A stretch of 64,000 bases of DNA from Ectopseudomonas guguanensis. GTDB taxonomy: Bacteria > Pseudomonadota > Gammaproteobacteria > Pseudomonadales > Pseudomonadaceae. This document shows, in pieces, positions 8,154 through 19,082 of the stretch (positions are counted from its first letter, which is position 1; the number at the start of each line of letters is the position of its first letter). The notes under the pieces are model-generated. The model was not told the DNA's origin. It saw only the letters and a program-made list of their open reading frames with translations, and ran no database searches. Location of the stretch: positions 49,370-113,369 of the forward strand of contig NZ_FNJJ01000002.1 in the NCBI RefSeq assembly GCF_900104265.1. Direction: 5' to 3'. A program made the position numbers and the translations under genes.

Positions 8154-9317
8154 ATGAACTCCGTCGCCAATCACAACGTCGTCCATGAGTCCGAGGCCCA
8201 GCGCCAGCACGCCCGCGTCAAGCTGCCGGGGCGTCTGCGTTTCACCAATGCCAAGGGCGAGCGCATCGACGCGCGCCTGCAGGATATCTCTGCCGGCGGC
8301 TTCAGCTTCAGCAACGACAAGACCACGCACAAGGTCGGGGACTTCCATCGCGGCCAACTGCAGTTCCAGCTCGACAGCCTGGTGCTGGGCCTGGACGTCG
8401 AGTTCCAGGTCAACTCGGTACAGCCGGAGCACCACCGCGTCGGCTGCCAGTTCCACGGCCTCGGCGCACGCGAAGCCGCCGCCCTGCGCCACCTGATCAG
8501 CGCCCACCTGGCCGGCGAGCTGGTCAACGTCGGCGAAGTGCTGCACATCCTCCAGCGCGACAACTTCACCAAGGCGCGCAAGAACGGTTCGGCCGGCGGC
8601 ATGGGCATGTTCGACCGCCTGCGCGCGGTGACCTTCAGCGCCGCCATCTTCGTCGTCGGCCTGGCCGCCTTCGGCTACATCGGCAAGTCGATCTACGGCC
8701 TGTACTTCGTCACCCACGCGCAGTCGGCACAGATCAGCCTGCCCGCCCTGCAGGTCACCATGCCGCGCGAGGGCAGCGTGCAGGCCCTGGTGCAGCCTGA
8801 CGGCATCGTGGAAAAGGGTGCGCCGATCGCCACCTTCACCACCAGCATGCTGGAGATGCTCAAGGGTCACCTGGGCGACGAGCAGCTCGAGCCGAGCCAG
8901 ATCGAAGCGCTGTTCGCCCGCGAGATGCAGGGCACCCTGACCAGCCCGTGCAACTGCAAGATCGCCCGCCAGCTGGTGGCCGACGGCCAGTTCGCCAGCA
9001 AGGGCGACGTGATCTTCGAACTGGTGCCGCAGGACGGCGTGGCCACCGTCAGCGCCAGCTTCCCCTACCGTCACCTGGAGCAGGCACGCCCCGGCACCTC
9101 GGTGACCTTCAAGGTGGCCGGCGAAGACCAGGCGCGCCATGGCGAGATCGTCAGCAGCGCCCTGCATGACGGCGGCCTGAGCTCGGACATCCGCGTGGTG
9201 ATCAAGCCCGAGGAGACCCTGCCGGCCAGCCTCGCCGGGCAGCCGGTGGACGTGGTCATCGACCGCGGCCCGTCGCTGAGCTGGCTGGTCGATCGCTCCG
9301 TCGCGGCAGGTCGCTGA
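8154..9317 (+). CDS. alg44: Alginate co-polymerase Alg44, c-di-GMP receptor
   Basis: 387 aa (389 in P. aeruginosa). The N-terminal PilZ domain (about 15-125) has the c-di-GMP ligands Arg17 and Arg21 (RQHAR) and Asp44-x-Ser46 (DISAGG) at the same numbers as the characterised protein. A membrane helix at about 157-180 is followed by a periplasmic membrane-fusion-like domain with the CNCK segment. Alg44 binding of c-di-GMP activates Alg8, so polymer output is set post-translationally. All ligands needed are present, which suggests an active receptor. Confidence 0.97.
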   Translation: MNSVANHNVVHESEAQRQHARVKLPGRLRFTNAKGERIDARLQDISAGGFSFSNDKTTHKVGDFHRGQLQFQLDSLVLGLDVEFQVNSVQPEHHRVGCQFHGLGAREAAALRHLISAHLAGELVNVGEVLHILQRDNFTKARKNGSAGGMGMFDRLRAVTFSAAIFVVGLAAFGYIGKSIYGLYFVTHAQSAQISLPALQVTMPREGSVQALVQPDGIVEKGAPIATFTTSMLEMLKGHLGDEQLEPSQIEALFAREMQGTLTSPCNCKIARQLVADGQFASKGDVIFELVPQDGVATVSASFPYRHLEQARPGTSVTFKVAGEDQARHGEIVSSALHDGGLSSDIRVVIKPEETLPASLAGQPVDVVIDRGPSLSWLVDRSVAAGR

Positions 9318-9329
9318 GGAGATCACGCC

Positions 9330-10706
9330 GTGAGCATGCCCCTTCTTCGCCCCGCCCTGCTCGGCCTCGCCGTCAGCGCCGCGCTGGCCGGTTGTGCCGG
9401 CCTGCCGGACCAGCGCCTGGCCCGCGAGGCCCTGCAGAGCGGCGACCAGCAGACCGCCGAATGGCATTTCCGCCAGCTCGCCGAGATGGGCTACAGCGAC
9501 GCGCAGATCGGCCTCGCCGACATCTACGCGGCAGGCGGCCAGAGCCAGGATCTGGCCGAGGCCGAGCGCATCTATCGCCAGGCCCTAGACGGCTCACCGC
9601 GGGCCAAGGCACGCCTGGGCAAGCTGCTGGTGCGCAAGCCCGGCAGCACCCTGGCCGAGCGCCGCGAGGCCGCCGAGCTGCTGGAAAGCGCCGTCCAGGC
9701 CCGCGAGCCGAGCGCGCTGCTGCCGCTGACCGAACTCTACCTGTTCTACCCACAGGACTTTCCCGCCATGAACCTCGCGCAACGTATCCAAGACTGGCGC
9801 CAGCAGGGCCTGCCGCAGGCAGAACTGGCGCAGATTCTCCTGTACCGCACCGACGGCACCTACGACCAGCACCTGCCCGAGATCGAGCGCATCTGCCAGG
9901 CACGCCTGGCCAGCAACGACGCCTGCTACGCCGAGCTGGCCACGGTGTACCAGAAGCAGAATCGCGAAGACGACCGCCAGGCGCTGATCGAGCAGCTGCT
10001 GGCGGGCTACCGCGCCGGCAAGGTTTCGCCCAACCAGGTCGAGTCCGTGGCCCAAGTGCTCAGCAACCCCGAGCTGGGCCAGCCGCAACCGCAGCTCGCC
10101 CAGGACCTGCTGGAAGCCATCGCGCCGAACTACCCGGCCGCCTGGGTCAGCCTCGCGCGCCTGCTCTACGACTATCCGGGACAGGGCGACATCGAGACCC
10201 TGCTCGGCTACCTGGAAAAGGGCCGCGAGGCGGCCCTGCCGCGCGCCGAACTGCTGCTCGGGCGCCTGTACTACGAAGGCAAGCTGCTGCCCCAGCAGCC
10301 GAAGAAGGCCGAGGAGCACCTGCGCAAGGCGGCGCCCAGCGAGCCCAGCGCCAACTACTACCTGGGGCAGATCTACCTGCGCGGCTACCTCGGCGAGGTC
10401 TACGCCCAGCAGGCGCTCGACCACCTGCTCAGCGCCGCGCGCGCCGGCCAGCTCAGCGCCGACTTCGCCCTGGCGCAGATGTTCAGCCAGGGCCGCGGGG
10501 TCAAGCCCAACCCGGTCAACGCCTATGTCTTCAGCCAGCTGGCCCTGCCGCGCAACACGCCGCCGACCTTCGAGCTGGCACACGAGGTGGAAGCCAGCCT
10601 GACCCCGGCACAACTGGCCGAGGGCCAGCGCCTGCTGCGCGAGGAGCGCGATGCCCGCGGCATCGTCCTGCAGCAACAGGCCGCCCTACAGGTCAGCCAG
10701 CAATGA
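9330..10706 (+). CDS. algK: Alginate export lipoprotein AlgK
   Basis: 458 aa from GTG 9330, which has AGGAG eight bases upstream; the ATG two codons later is worse placed. The signal peptide ends in lipobox LAGC with Cys22. The rest is a chain of Sel1/TPR-like repeats of about 36 residues (for example [47 protein letters not shown]). AlgK sits on the inner leaflet of the outer membrane, localises the AlgE porin and bridges to AlgX/Alg44 in the secretion complex. Somewhat shorter than the P. aeruginosa protein (475). Its stop overlaps the algE start. Confidence 0.95.
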   Translation: MSMPLLRPALLGLAVSAALAGCAGLPDQRLAREALQSGDQQTAEWHFRQLAEMGYSDAQIGLADIYAAGGQSQDLAEAERIYRQALDGSPRAKARLGKLLVRKPGSTLAERREAAELLESAVQAREPSALLPLTELYLFYPQDFPAMNLAQRIQDWRQQGLPQAELAQILLYRTDGTYDQHLPEIERICQARLASNDACYAELATVYQKQNREDDRQALIEQLLAGYRAGKVSPNQVESVAQVLSNPELGQPQPQLAQDLLEAIAPNYPAAWVSLARLLYDYPGQGDIETLLGYLEKGREAALPRAELLLGRLYYEGKLLPQQPKKAEEHLRKAAPSEPSANYYLGQIYLRGYLGEVYAQQALDHLLSAARAGQLSADFALAQMFSQGRGVKPNPVNAYVFSQLALPRNTPPTFELAHEVEASLTPAQLAEGQRLLREERDARGIVLQQQAALQVSQQ

Positions 10707-12160
10707 ACAAGGATGCACGCATGCAGCTAAATCGTATCGTTAGTCAGCTGGGGCTCAGTGCCAGCCTGCTGGCAGCGAGCGCCGCCTGGGCGGCGGATGC
10801 ACCGAAGAACTTCGGTCTGGATGTGAAGATCACCGCGCAATCGGAAGACGACCGTGACCTCGGCACCCGCAGCGGCGGGGACGTCAGCGGCATCGGTCTC
10901 GACCTGCGTCCCTGGGCCTACGGCGAGCGTGGCGCCTGGAGCGCCTTCGCCATGGGCCAGGCGGTCACCGCCACCGACACCATCGAAACCGACCCGCTGC
11001 AAAGCGATGACGAAAGCAGCGCCCAGCGCAGCGACGCCCGTCAGCCGGACAAGAGCTACCTGGCCATGCGCGAGTTCTGGGTCGATTACAGCGGCCTCAC
11101 CGCCTACCCCGGCGAGCACCTGCGTTTCGGCCGCCAGCGCCTGCGCAGCGACGAGGGCACCTGGTGGGACACCAATATCGAAGCGGTCAACTGGCGCTTC
11201 GACACCACCCTGCTACAAGCCACCGTAGGCGTCGCCGAGCGCTTCTCCGAGTACCGCACCGACCTCGACGACCTGGCGCCGGAAGACGAGGACCGCCGCC
11301 ACTTCTTCGCCGGTCTCGACTACCAGTGGACGCCCGGCCACCGCGTCGGCGCCAAACTGCACCACAGCCGCGATGACGGTAGCCTGCCGAACGCCGGCGA
11401 GCGTGTCGACGAGCTGAGCAAGCGCTACACCGGCGACCTCACCTGGCTCGGCCTGCACGCTGACGGCGGCTTCTTCGAGCGCAACTCGCGCAACCGCCTC
11501 AACTACTGGGCGCAGCTGACCTGGCTCAAGGGCGACACCGACCAGCTGCAACAGCAAGTGGTTGGCAGCGAGCGCATCGCCACCGACTCGCGCAGCCAGG
11601 ACGTCGACGCCTGGGCCATGGACCTGGGCCTGCGCTACAGCCTCGACGACAACTGGAAGATCGGCGCCGCCTATGCCCGTGGCAGCGGCGGTGGCGACGA
11701 CGACAAGTCGCGCCAGTTCATGCAGACCGGCCTGCAGAGCAACCGCGCCAACTTCACCGGCGTCGAATCGCGCCTGCACCGCTATGGCGAGGCCTTCCGC
11801 GGCGAACTCTCCAACCTGCAGGTGGCCAGCGCGTTCAGCTCCTGGCAACTGGGCCAGGACTACGACGCCAGCGTCGTCTATCACCGCTTCTGGCGCGTCG
11901 ATGGCGATCAGGACGTCGGCGACAGCGGCATCACCGCACCGCTGGTGGCCGGCGAGAAAGACATCGGCCAGGAAGTCGATCTGGTGCTGACCCGCTACTT
12001 CAAGCAGGGCCTGCTGCCGGCCAGCGTCGCCGAAAGGCTGGAGGACCGCTCGGCCCTGGTGCGCCTGCGTGCCGGCGTGTTCCGACCGGGCGACGCCTAC
12101 GGCAGCGGCACCGACTCGGTGATGCACCGCGCCTTCGTCGACTTCATCTGGCGCTTCTGA
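10703..12160 (+). CDS. algE: Alginate outer-membrane porin AlgE
   Basis: 485 aa (490 in P. aeruginosa). Start ATG 10703 overlaps the algK stop (ATGA); a second Met at 10721 is possible. A signal peptide is predicted to end AAWA|ADAP at residue 30. The mature part starts with the highly conserved [10 protein letters not shown] and ends [11 protein letters not shown] with the C-terminal aromatic typical of outer-membrane barrels. AlgE is an 18-strand anion-selective channel through which the polymer leaves the cell. Motifs such as [22 protein letters not shown] and ARGSGGG agree with the P. aeruginosa sequence as I remember it. Confidence 0.97.
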   Translation: MNKDARMQLNRIVSQLGLSASLLAASAAWAADAPKNFGLDVKITAQSEDDRDLGTRSGGDVSGIGLDLRPWAYGERGAWSAFAMGQAVTATDTIETDPLQSDDESSAQRSDARQPDKSYLAMREFWVDYSGLTAYPGEHLRFGRQRLRSDEGTWWDTNIEAVNWRFDTTLLQATVGVAERFSEYRTDLDDLAPEDEDRRHFFAGLDYQWTPGHRVGAKLHHSRDDGSLPNAGERVDELSKRYTGDLTWLGLHADGGFFERNSRNRLNYWAQLTWLKGDTDQLQQQVVGSERIATDSRSQDVDAWAMDLGLRYSLDDNWKIGAAYARGSGGGDDDKSRQFMQTGLQSNRANFTGVESRLHRYGEAFRGELSNLQVASAFSSWQLGQDYDASVVYHRFWRVDGDQDVGDSGITAPLVAGEKDIGQEVDLVLTRYFKQGLLPASVAERLEDRSALVRLRAGVFRPGDAYGSGTDSVMHRAFVDFIWRF

Positions 12161-12171
12161 GGGACCGGACC

Positions 12172-13707
12172 ATGCAACCCAACGGCTTAGCCCTACCCCT
12201 GCTGCTCGGTGCGCTTTGGCTCACCGCGCCCCTGGCCCAGGCCAACCCGACGCAGCACCAGTTCGACTACCGCGTGCGCAGCGCACCGGCCGACGAGCTG
12301 CACATGGAAGCACCCCAGCTGCCGGACCTGTCCGGCTACACCAAGGAGGCCGTGCTGGCCAAGATTCCGCGTGAAAAACGCGGCCAGGTGGTGGTGCGGC
12401 GCATGCTGCGCGAAGACGCGCTGAAGGACTTCACCGGCGGCAACGAGCGCCTGCGCGAATGGATCGAGCGCCAGCAGGGCATGCCCCAGGCGATCTTCAT
12501 CGAAGGTGGCCTGGTCACCGCCCAGGACCTGGCCAAGGCGCTGCCCGACAGCCAGTTCCAGGAGCAGGAGCCGGGCGTGTACATCGCCCGCCTGCCCATC
12601 GTCGTCGCCCAGGGCGCGGCGCTGCACGTCGGCAAGGAAACCCGCGAGCTGCGCCTGTCGCAGGAGCGCGGCTCGTTCCTGGTCAACGACGGCCTGATGT
12701 TCCTCACCGACACCCGCGTCACCGCATGGCGCGAGGCCGACAACGGCCCGGCGACCATGCGCGACGACGGCAAGGAGTTCCGCCCGTTCCTGGTGTCCTG
12801 GGGCGGCAGCGAGCTGTACATCGCCAGCAGCGTGATCACCAGTCTGGGCTACGACAATTCCAAGTCCTACGGGGTGTCGATCACCCAGTACACGCCGAAC
12901 ATGCACGCGCGCCTCAAGCGCGAGGAGCCGACCGGCTGGCTGATCGATTCGGAGTTCGTCGACCACTGGTACGGCTTCTACTGCTACGAAGCGCAGAACG
13001 TGGTGATCAAGGGCAACACCTACCGCGACAACATCGTCTACGGCATCGACCCGCACGACCGCTCGCACGGCCTGATCATCGCCGAGAACAAGGTCTTCGG
13101 CACCAAGAAGAAGCACGGCATCATCATCTCGCGCGAGGTCAACGACAGCTGGATCATCAACAACGAGAGCTACGACAACAAGCTCTCCGGGGTGGTCATC
13201 GACCGTAACAGCGAGCGCAACCTGATCGCCTACAACCGCGTGCACGGCAACCATTCCGACGGCATCACCCTGTACGAGAGCGGCGACAACCTGCTGTGGG
13301 GCAATCAGGTGCTGGGCAACCGCCGCCACGGCATCCGCATCCGCAACAGCGAGAACATCCGCCTCTACGAAAACCTCTCGGCGATGAACCAGCTCACCGG
13401 CGTGTACGGCCACATCAGGGATCTGTCCGACACCGACCGCGACCTCAAGCTGGACCCGTTCGACACCAAGGTGTCGATGATCATCGTCGGCGGCACCCTG
13501 GCCGGCAACGGCTCCAGCCCGATCAGCATCGACTCGCCACTGTCGGTCGAGCTGTACCGCGTGAAGATGCTCGCTCCGAGCAAGAGCACCGGTATCCAGC
13601 TCGCCGGCATCCTCGGCGAGAAACAGGACGAAATCCTCGACCTCATGCTGCGCCAGCGCCTGCCCGTGCTGATCGATCCGATCGAGCCCGAGCCGATGAC
13701 CAACTGA
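12172..13707 (+). CDS. algG: Mannuronan C5-epimerase AlgG
   Basis: 511 aa. Periplasmic enzyme that converts mannuronate to guluronate within the polymer. Signal peptide ends PLAQA near residue 24. The central and C-terminal parts form a right-handed parallel beta-helix (CASH repeats such as NLIAYNRVHGNHSDGITLY and NIRLYENLSAMNQ). The catalytic DPHDR motif is present at 293-297. About 30 residues shorter than P. aeruginosa AlgG (543), mainly in the N-terminal part. ATG 12172 lies 11 bp after algE. Confidence 0.96.
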   Translation: MQPNGLALPLLLGALWLTAPLAQANPTQHQFDYRVRSAPADELHMEAPQLPDLSGYTKEAVLAKIPREKRGQVVVRRMLREDALKDFTGGNERLREWIERQQGMPQAIFIEGGLVTAQDLAKALPDSQFQEQEPGVYIARLPIVVAQGAALHVGKETRELRLSQERGSFLVNDGLMFLTDTRVTAWREADNGPATMRDDGKEFRPFLVSWGGSELYIASSVITSLGYDNSKSYGVSITQYTPNMHARLKREEPTGWLIDSEFVDHWYGFYCYEAQNVVIKGNTYRDNIVYGIDPHDRSHGLIIAENKVFGTKKKHGIIISREVNDSWIINNESYDNKLSGVVIDRNSERNLIAYNRVHGNHSDGITLYESGDNLLWGNQVLGNRRHGIRIRNSENIRLYENLSAMNQLTGVYGHIRDLSDTDRDLKLDPFDTKVSMIIVGGTLAGNGSSPISIDSPLSVELYRVKMLAPSKSTGIQLAGILGEKQDEILDLMLRQRLPVLIDPIEPEPMTN

Positions 13708-13718
13708 CGAGGCCTCCC

Positions 13719-15149
13719 ATGACTGCATTCAAACTCAAGACCCTGGCCCTGGCAGTGACTTGCGCCGCATTCGGCAGCGCGTTGCAGGCCGAAGAGCGCC
13801 AGGCGCCGCAATACCAGGTGGAAGAGTGCTGCTCGCTGTGCCCGGCTGCGCACGATGCCAGCCTGTACACCACCAACTACATGAAGAACTTCATCACCCT
13901 GATGGATGCCGACGAGGGCTGGCTGTTCCGCAGCGTCGAAGACCTGCGCACCGAGTTCGGCACCACCGAGGTCGGCTACCAGCGCCTCAAGGAACTGCGC
14001 GATGGCCTCAAGCAGCGCGGCGTGGAACTGGTGGTGGTCTACCAACCGACCCGCGGCCTGGTCAACCGCAGCAAGCTGCGCCCGGCCGACTACCAGCGCT
14101 TCGACTACGACAAGGCGCTGCGCAACTATCGCCAGGCGCTGACCCGTTTCGAACAGCTGGGCATCTGGGTGCCGGACCTGACCCCGCTGACCGATGAGAG
14201 CACCGACAAGGAGTTCTACTTCCGCCGCGACCAGCACTGGACGCCCTACGGCGCCGAGCGCACCGCGCGCCTGGTGGCCGAAACGGTCAAGCGCATCCCC
14301 GGCTTCGAGGACATCCCGCGCAAGGAATTCGTCACCGAGCGCGTCGGCCTGATGGGCAAGACCGGCACCATGCAAAACGTCGCCAGCCAGCTGTGCGGCA
14401 CCGGCTATGCGGTGCAGTACGTCGACCAGTTCGTCACCGAGCCCAAGGATGCCAGCGATGGCGATGCCCTGTTCGGCGACGACAGCAGCCCGCAGATCAC
14501 CCTGATCGGCACCAGCCACAGCGGCAAGAACTACAACTTCGGCGGTTTCCTCGAAGAGTACCTGGGCACCGACATCCTCAACGCCGCCTTCCCCGGTGGC
14601 GGCCTGGAGGGCGCGATGCTCGAGTACCTGGCCAGCGATGCCTTCCAGAACGACCCGCCGAAGATCCTCATCTGGGAATTCTCGCCGCTCTACGACCTGG
14701 CCTCGGACAAGATCCACCGTCAGCTGATGGCCACCCTGAACAACGGCTGCAGCGGCCAGACCGAGCTGCTCAGCAAGGAAACGCGGCTGCACCCGGGCAG
14801 CAACGAGGTGCTGGTCAATGGCGAGAACAATCTGCTGACCCTGGCCGGTAACCGTCACCAGCTCGACCTGCGCTTCAGCGATCCGTCGGTCAAGCGCGTC
14901 GACGCCACCATCTGGTACCTCAACGGTCGCCGCGAACAGCTCAAGCTGGAAAAACCGCACACGGTCGACACAGACGGGCGCTTCGCCGTGGAGCTGCGCG
15001 ACGAGCCGGGCTGGGGCGAGCAGAATTTCTTCGCCCTGGAAATCGAGAAGCCCGAAGACAGCGACGACGACCTGAAGGTCCAGGCCAGCCTGTGCCAACG
15101 CCCCAGCGGGCCGGGTCAGCAGGTCGCGCAGCACCGCGCGCACGACTGA
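13719..15149 (+). CDS. algX: Alginate O-acetyltransferase AlgX
   Basis: 476 aa (474 in P. aeruginosa). Periplasmic SGNH-like acetyltransferase with a C-terminal carbohydrate-binding module. Signal peptide ends ALQA at residue 24. The catalytic triad is visible as Asp171-x-His173 (RRDQHWTP) and Ser266 in GTSHS. It transfers acetate onto mannuronate and is also needed in the secretion complex with AlgK. Two cysteine pairs (CCSLC, CGTG...NNGCSG) may form disulfides. Starts 11 bp after algG and ends 10 bp before algL. Confidence 0.96.
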   Translation: MTAFKLKTLALAVTCAAFGSALQAEERQAPQYQVEECCSLCPAAHDASLYTTNYMKNFITLMDADEGWLFRSVEDLRTEFGTTEVGYQRLKELRDGLKQRGVELVVVYQPTRGLVNRSKLRPADYQRFDYDKALRNYRQALTRFEQLGIWVPDLTPLTDESTDKEFYFRRDQHWTPYGAERTARLVAETVKRIPGFEDIPRKEFVTERVGLMGKTGTMQNVASQLCGTGYAVQYVDQFVTEPKDASDGDALFGDDSSPQITLIGTSHSGKNYNFGGFLEEYLGTDILNAAFPGGGLEGAMLEYLASDAFQNDPPKILIWEFSPLYDLASDKIHRQLMATLNNGCSGQTELLSKETRLHPGSNEVLVNGENNLLTLAGNRHQLDLRFSDPSVKRVDATIWYLNGRREQLKLEKPHTVDTDGRFAVELRDEPGWGEQNFFALEIEKPEDSDDDLKVQASLCQRPSGPGQQVAQHRAHD

Positions 15150-15159
15150 GGAGGCCAGC

Positions 15160-16233
15160 ATGCTCACACGACTCGCTCCCCTTACCCTCATGGCCCTGCT
15201 GCTCAGCGCCCCGGCCTTCGCCGAGCTCAAACCACCGGCCGGCTACTATGCCGCCGTTGGCCAGCGCGACGGCAAGGCGCCCGTCTGCCCCGCGGTGCCG
15301 CAGCCCTATACCGGCGAGCTGCAGTTCACCAGCAAGTACGAGGGCTCCGACAGCGCACGCGCCACGCTCAACCGCAGGGCGGAGAAGAACTTCCGCAAGC
15401 AGACCGCCCACATCACCCGCCTGGAGAAGGAAGCCGGGCGGATGATCACCGGCTACATGCGCACCGGCCAGCCCGAGCGCCTGGAATGCGCCATCCAGTG
15501 GCTGGACCGCTGGGCCAGCGCCAATGCGCTGGAGTCCGAGCAGTACAACCACACCGGCAAGTCGATGCGCAAATGGGCCCTCGGCAGCCTGGCCGGCGCC
15601 TGGCTGCGCCTGAAGTTCTCCGAATCGCAGCCGCTGGCCGACTACCCGCAGCAGAGCGCACGCATCGAAGCCTGGTTCGTGCGCCTGGCCGAGCACACGG
15701 TGCGCGAGTGGAGCGATCTGCCGCTGAAGAAGATCAACAACCACAGCTACTGGGCCGCCTGGTCGGTCATGGCGGTGGCGGTGATCAGTGATCGTCGCGA
15801 CCTGTTCGACTGGTCCGTGGGCCAGTTCCGCATCGCTGCCAACCAGGTCGACGACGAAGGCTACCTGGCCAACGAAATGCGCCGCAGCCAGCGCGCCCTG
15901 GCCTACCACAACTACGCCCTGCCGCCGCTGGCGATGATCGCCGCGTTCGCCAAGGCCAACGAAGTCGACCTGCGCGGCGAGAACCACGGCGCACTGCAAC
16001 GCCTGGCCGAACGGGTGCTGCAAGGCGCACGCGACCCGGCCGCATTCGCCCAGCGCACCGGTGCCAAGCAGGACATGGGCGAGCTGCGCAAGAACTTCAA
16101 GTACGCCTGGCTGGCGCCCTACTGCAGCCTTTACGCCTGCAGTGAGGAAACCCGCGAACTGAACCAGGAGAAGGGGCCGTTCAACAGCTTCCGCCTCGGT
16201 GGCGAGGTGACCCAGGTATTCGGCGGCGGCTGA
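15160..16233 (+). CDS. algL: Periplasmic alginate lyase AlgL (PL5)
   Basis: 357 aa with a signal peptide ending SAPAFA at residue 21. Family PL5 alpha/alpha barrel that beta-eliminates mannuronate-rich alginate, clearing polymer that escapes into the periplasm. The catalytic NNHSYW block is at 193-198 (Asn194, His195), and the conserved Arg and Tyr lie in [17 protein letters not shown] (about 241-257). It closes the first part of the operon; the 225-bp gap to algI contains two perfect palindromes. Confidence 0.96.
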   Translation: MLTRLAPLTLMALLLSAPAFAELKPPAGYYAAVGQRDGKAPVCPAVPQPYTGELQFTSKYEGSDSARATLNRRAEKNFRKQTAHITRLEKEAGRMITGYMRTGQPERLECAIQWLDRWASANALESEQYNHTGKSMRKWALGSLAGAWLRLKFSESQPLADYPQQSARIEAWFVRLAEHTVREWSDLPLKKINNHSYWAAWSVMAVAVISDRRDLFDWSVGQFRIAANQVDDEGYLANEMRRSQRALAYHNYALPPLAMIAAFAKANEVDLRGENHGALQRLAERVLQGARDPAAFAQRTGAKQDMGELRKNFKYAWLAPYCSLYACSEETRELNQEKGPFNSFRLGGEVTQVFGGG

Positions 16234-16249
16234 GGCACCCTCTCCCCAA

Positions 16250-16346
16250 CCCTCTCCCGTAAACGGGAGAGGGAGCTTGATCGAGGTCCTCGGCCAGAAC
16301 CTGCACGCCGGACTGTTTCTCCCCTCTCCCACTTGTGGGAGAGGGG
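16250..16346. repeat. Two CCCTCTCCC...GGGAGAGGG palindromes inside the alginate operon
   Basis: CCCTCTCCCGT/ACGGGAGAGGG (16250-16273, 2-nt loop) and CCCCTCTCCCAC/GTGGGAGAGGGG (16321-16346, 2-nt loop) are perfect hairpins, with further GGGGGAGAGGGC-like fragments to about 16362. A third member follows algA at 21346-21371. They lie in the algL-algI gap and could affect mRNA stability or read-through. No gene between 16234 and 16458. Confidence 0.8.
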
Positions 16347-16458
16347 TCGGGGGAGAGGGCAAAACCTACTCCACCGCCCTCTCAGCAGGGCACAAAACAA
16401 ACCTCCGTTCGCGGAGGGAAAAGGGGGCGCTGCCCCGGCTGCTCACGGAGAAGCACGG

Positions 16459-17910
16459 ATGGTCTTTTCATCCAACGTCTTTTTGTTTCTGTTCCTGCCG
16501 ATCTTCCTCGGCCTGTACTACCTGTGCCCGAATCGCGGGCGCAACCTGCTGATCCTGATCGGCAGCTACACCTTCTATGCCTGGTGGCGGGTGGACTTCC
16601 TCCTGCTGTTCGCCGCCGTGACGCTGTGGAACTACGTCTTCGGCCTGCGCATCCATGCCCACGCCGGTACCCAGGCGGCGCGCCGCTGGGTGGTGGCCGG
16701 GGTCATCGGCAACCTGGCCACGCTGGGCTATTTCAAGTACGCCAACTTCGGCGTGGCCAATATCAATGCCGTGCTCGAATCGATGGGGATGGAGCCCTTC
16801 GTCCTTACGGCGGTGATCCTGCCGATCGGTATCTCCTTCTACATCTTCCAGTCCATCAGCTACCTGATCGACGTGTACCGCCGCGATACCGAGCCGACGC
16901 ACAACCTGATCAACTTCGCCGCCTTCATCGCCCTGTTCCCGCAGCTGATCGCCGGCCCCGTGCTGCGCTACAAGGACCTGGCCGACCAGTTCACCGACCG
17001 CACCCACAGCCTGGACAAGTTCAGCGAAGGCGCCACGCGCTTCATGCAGGGCTTCGTCAAGAAGGTGTTCATCGCCGACAGCCTGGCGCCGCTGGTGGAC
17101 CACTGCTTCGCCCTGGAAAACCCCAGCACCGGCGACGCCTGGCTGGGCATGATCGCCTACACCGCGCAGCTGTACTTCGACTTCTCCGGCTACAGCGACA
17201 TGGCCATCGGCCTGGGCCTGATGATGGGCTTTCGCTTCATGGAGAACTTCAACCAGCCCTATATCAGCCAGTCGATCACCGAGTTCTGGCGGCGCTGGCA
17301 CATCAGTCTGTCCACCTGGCTGCGCGACTACCTGTACGTGCCGCTGGGCGGCAACCGTCACGGCACCTTCAACACCTACCGCAACCTGTTCCTGACCATG
17401 CTGCTGGGCGGTTTCTGGCACGGCGCCAACTGGACCTTCCTGATCTGGGGCGCCTGGCACGGCACCTGGCTGGCCATCGAACGCGCCCTCGGCGTGAAGG
17501 CCGCGCCGACCTCGTTCAACCTCTTGAAGTGGGCCTTCACCCTGCTGCTGGTGATGCTCGGCTGGGTGATCTTCCGCGCCGAGAACCTGGAAGTTGCCGG
17601 ACGCATGTACGCCGCCCTGCTGCCCTTCGGCGACTGGCGCCTGAGCGAGCTGACCCAGGCGCACATCACCGGGCTGCAGATGGCGACCCTGGCGCTGGCC
17701 TGGGTAGTGATCGCCGTCAACGGCGCCCGCCAGTTCCTCGCCAGCCGCCACCACGAGCCGGGGCTGACCCTGGCCAGCGCCGGCGTCGCCCTGCAGGCCA
17801 TCGACCTGCGCATGGTGGCCCTGCGTGGCGCCCTGCTGCTGTTGTTCTGCGTGTCGCTGCTCAAGCTCTCGGCGCAGAGCTACTCCCCCTTCCTCTACTT
17901 CCAGTTCTGA
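16459..17910 (+). CDS. algI: Alginate O-acetylation protein AlgI (MBOAT)
   Basis: 483 aa multi-spanning inner-membrane acyltransferase that passes acetyl groups to the periplasmic AlgJ/F/X machinery. Start ATG 16459 gives the conserved MVFSSNVFLFLFLPIF. The MBOAT catalytic His is His321 in LGGFWHGANW, and YFDFSGYSDMAIGLGLMMGFRFMENF is the other family block. The protein is shorter than the P. aeruginosa one (520 aa as I recall); the loss falls in the polar linker before the final helix, where only a short stretch separates ARQFLASRHHEPG from the last membrane segment. The catalytic core appears intact. Confidence 0.96.
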   Translation: MVFSSNVFLFLFLPIFLGLYYLCPNRGRNLLILIGSYTFYAWWRVDFLLLFAAVTLWNYVFGLRIHAHAGTQAARRWVVAGVIGNLATLGYFKYANFGVANINAVLESMGMEPFVLTAVILPIGISFYIFQSISYLIDVYRRDTEPTHNLINFAAFIALFPQLIAGPVLRYKDLADQFTDRTHSLDKFSEGATRFMQGFVKKVFIADSLAPLVDHCFALENPSTGDAWLGMIAYTAQLYFDFSGYSDMAIGLGLMMGFRFMENFNQPYISQSITEFWRRWHISLSTWLRDYLYVPLGGNRHGTFNTYRNLFLTMLLGGFWHGANWTFLIWGAWHGTWLAIERALGVKAAPTSFNLLKWAFTLLLVMLGWVIFRAENLEVAGRMYAALLPFGDWRLSELTQAHITGLQMATLALAWVVIAVNGARQFLASRHHEPGLTLASAGVALQAIDLRMVALRGALLLLFCVSLLKLSAQSYSPFLYFQF

Positions 17911-17923
17911 GCGGAGGCCGACC

Positions 17924-19057
17924 ATGACCCGCCCCATCAAGACCCTGTACGTCGTGCTGTTCGCCCTGCTGCTGTTGCCGATCAGCCTGCTCGCCCTGAC
18001 CAGGCTCGCCGACTACCGCGTGCCGGAACAGCCGAGCGTGCTCGACGGCGGCCTGGCCAAGAGCATCGAGCGTCACTACGACGAGAACTTCCCGCTCAAG
18101 CAGGCCGGCATCAACCTCTGGGCGGCGGTGGAATACCTGCTGTTCGGCGAAGGCCGCAGCGGCCTGGTGATCGGCCAGGACGGCTGGCTGTACTCGGACG
18201 AGGAATTCGCCCCGCTGGCCGACGGCCAGCGCCAGATGCGCGACAACCTGGCGTTGATCCGCGGCGTGCAGCGCCAGTTGCAGGAACGCGACATCCAGCT
18301 GCTGCTGGCCATCGTCCCGGCCAAGACCCGCCTGTACCCGGAGCACACCGGCAGCCATCGCCCCAGCGCCCTGCAGCGCAGCCTGTACCCGCGCTTTCAC
18401 CGCGCGGTGCGCAACGCCGGGATCGCCGCACCGGACCTGCTCGAGCCGCTGCAGGCGGCCAAGAACCAGGCGCCGATGTTCCTGCGTACCGACACCCACT
18501 GGACCCCGGACGGCGCCGACGTCACTGCCCGCGCCCTGAGCGAGGTGGTGCGCAGCGCCATGCAGCTGCGCGGCGAGCCGCAGCAGTTCGTCACCGAAAC
18601 CGTGGAAACCCGCGCGCACGAAGGCGACCTGACCCGCTTCCTGCCGCTGGCGCCGTTGTTCGCCAGCCTGATGCCGCAGGCCGACCGCCTGCAACAGCGC
18701 GAAACCCGCGCCGCCGACGCGGACAGCGACGACCTGTTCGGCGACCGCGACCTGCCGGTGACGCTGGTCGGCACCAGCTACAGCGCCAACCCGGCCTGGA
18801 ACTTCGCCGGCGCCCTGCGTGAGCACCTGCAGCGCGACCTGGCCAACCACGCCGAGGAAGGCGGCGGCCCGCTGGTGCCCATGCTCAAGTACCTGCAGAG
18901 CGAGGACTTCGAGAACAACCCGCCACAGCTGGTGATCTGGGAGTTCCCCGAGCGCTACCTGCCGATGACCAGCGATTTCACCGATTTCGACCCGCAATGG
19001 CTCGCCGCCCTCAAAGACAGCGGCGAGCGCCAGGGGCTGGCGGCTGCCAGCCACTGA
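17924..19057 (+). CDS. algJ: Alginate O-acetyltransferase AlgJ
   Basis: 377 aa. SGNH-like periplasmic acetyltransferase related to AlgX, with an uncleaved signal anchor at about 5-28. Catalytic Asp190-x-His192 (RTDTHWTPDG) falls at the same numbers as in P. aeruginosa, and the nucleophile Ser285 lies in GTSYS. It probably accepts acetyl groups from AlgI and hands them to AlgX. Starts 13 bp after algI. Confidence 0.95.
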   Translation: MTRPIKTLYVVLFALLLLPISLLALTRLADYRVPEQPSVLDGGLAKSIERHYDENFPLKQAGINLWAAVEYLLFGEGRSGLVIGQDGWLYSDEEFAPLADGQRQMRDNLALIRGVQRQLQERDIQLLLAIVPAKTRLYPEHTGSHRPSALQRSLYPRFHRAVRNAGIAAPDLLEPLQAAKNQAPMFLRTDTHWTPDGADVTARALSEVVRSAMQLRGEPQQFVTETVETRAHEGDLTRFLPLAPLFASLMPQADRLQQRETRAADADSDDLFGDRDLPVTLVGTSYSANPAWNFAGALREHLQRDLANHAEEGGGPLVPMLKYLQSEDFENNPPQLVIWEFPERYLPMTSDFTDFDPQWLAALKDSGERQGLAAASH

Positions 19058-19082
19058 TTCATCCCCCAAGGAGGACCAACCG

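Noticed and set aside
9392..12160. 922-codon open frame through algK and algE
   Set aside because: Its first half is the out-of-frame shadow of algK (Arg/Pro/Ala-rich); only the part from 10703 is AlgE.
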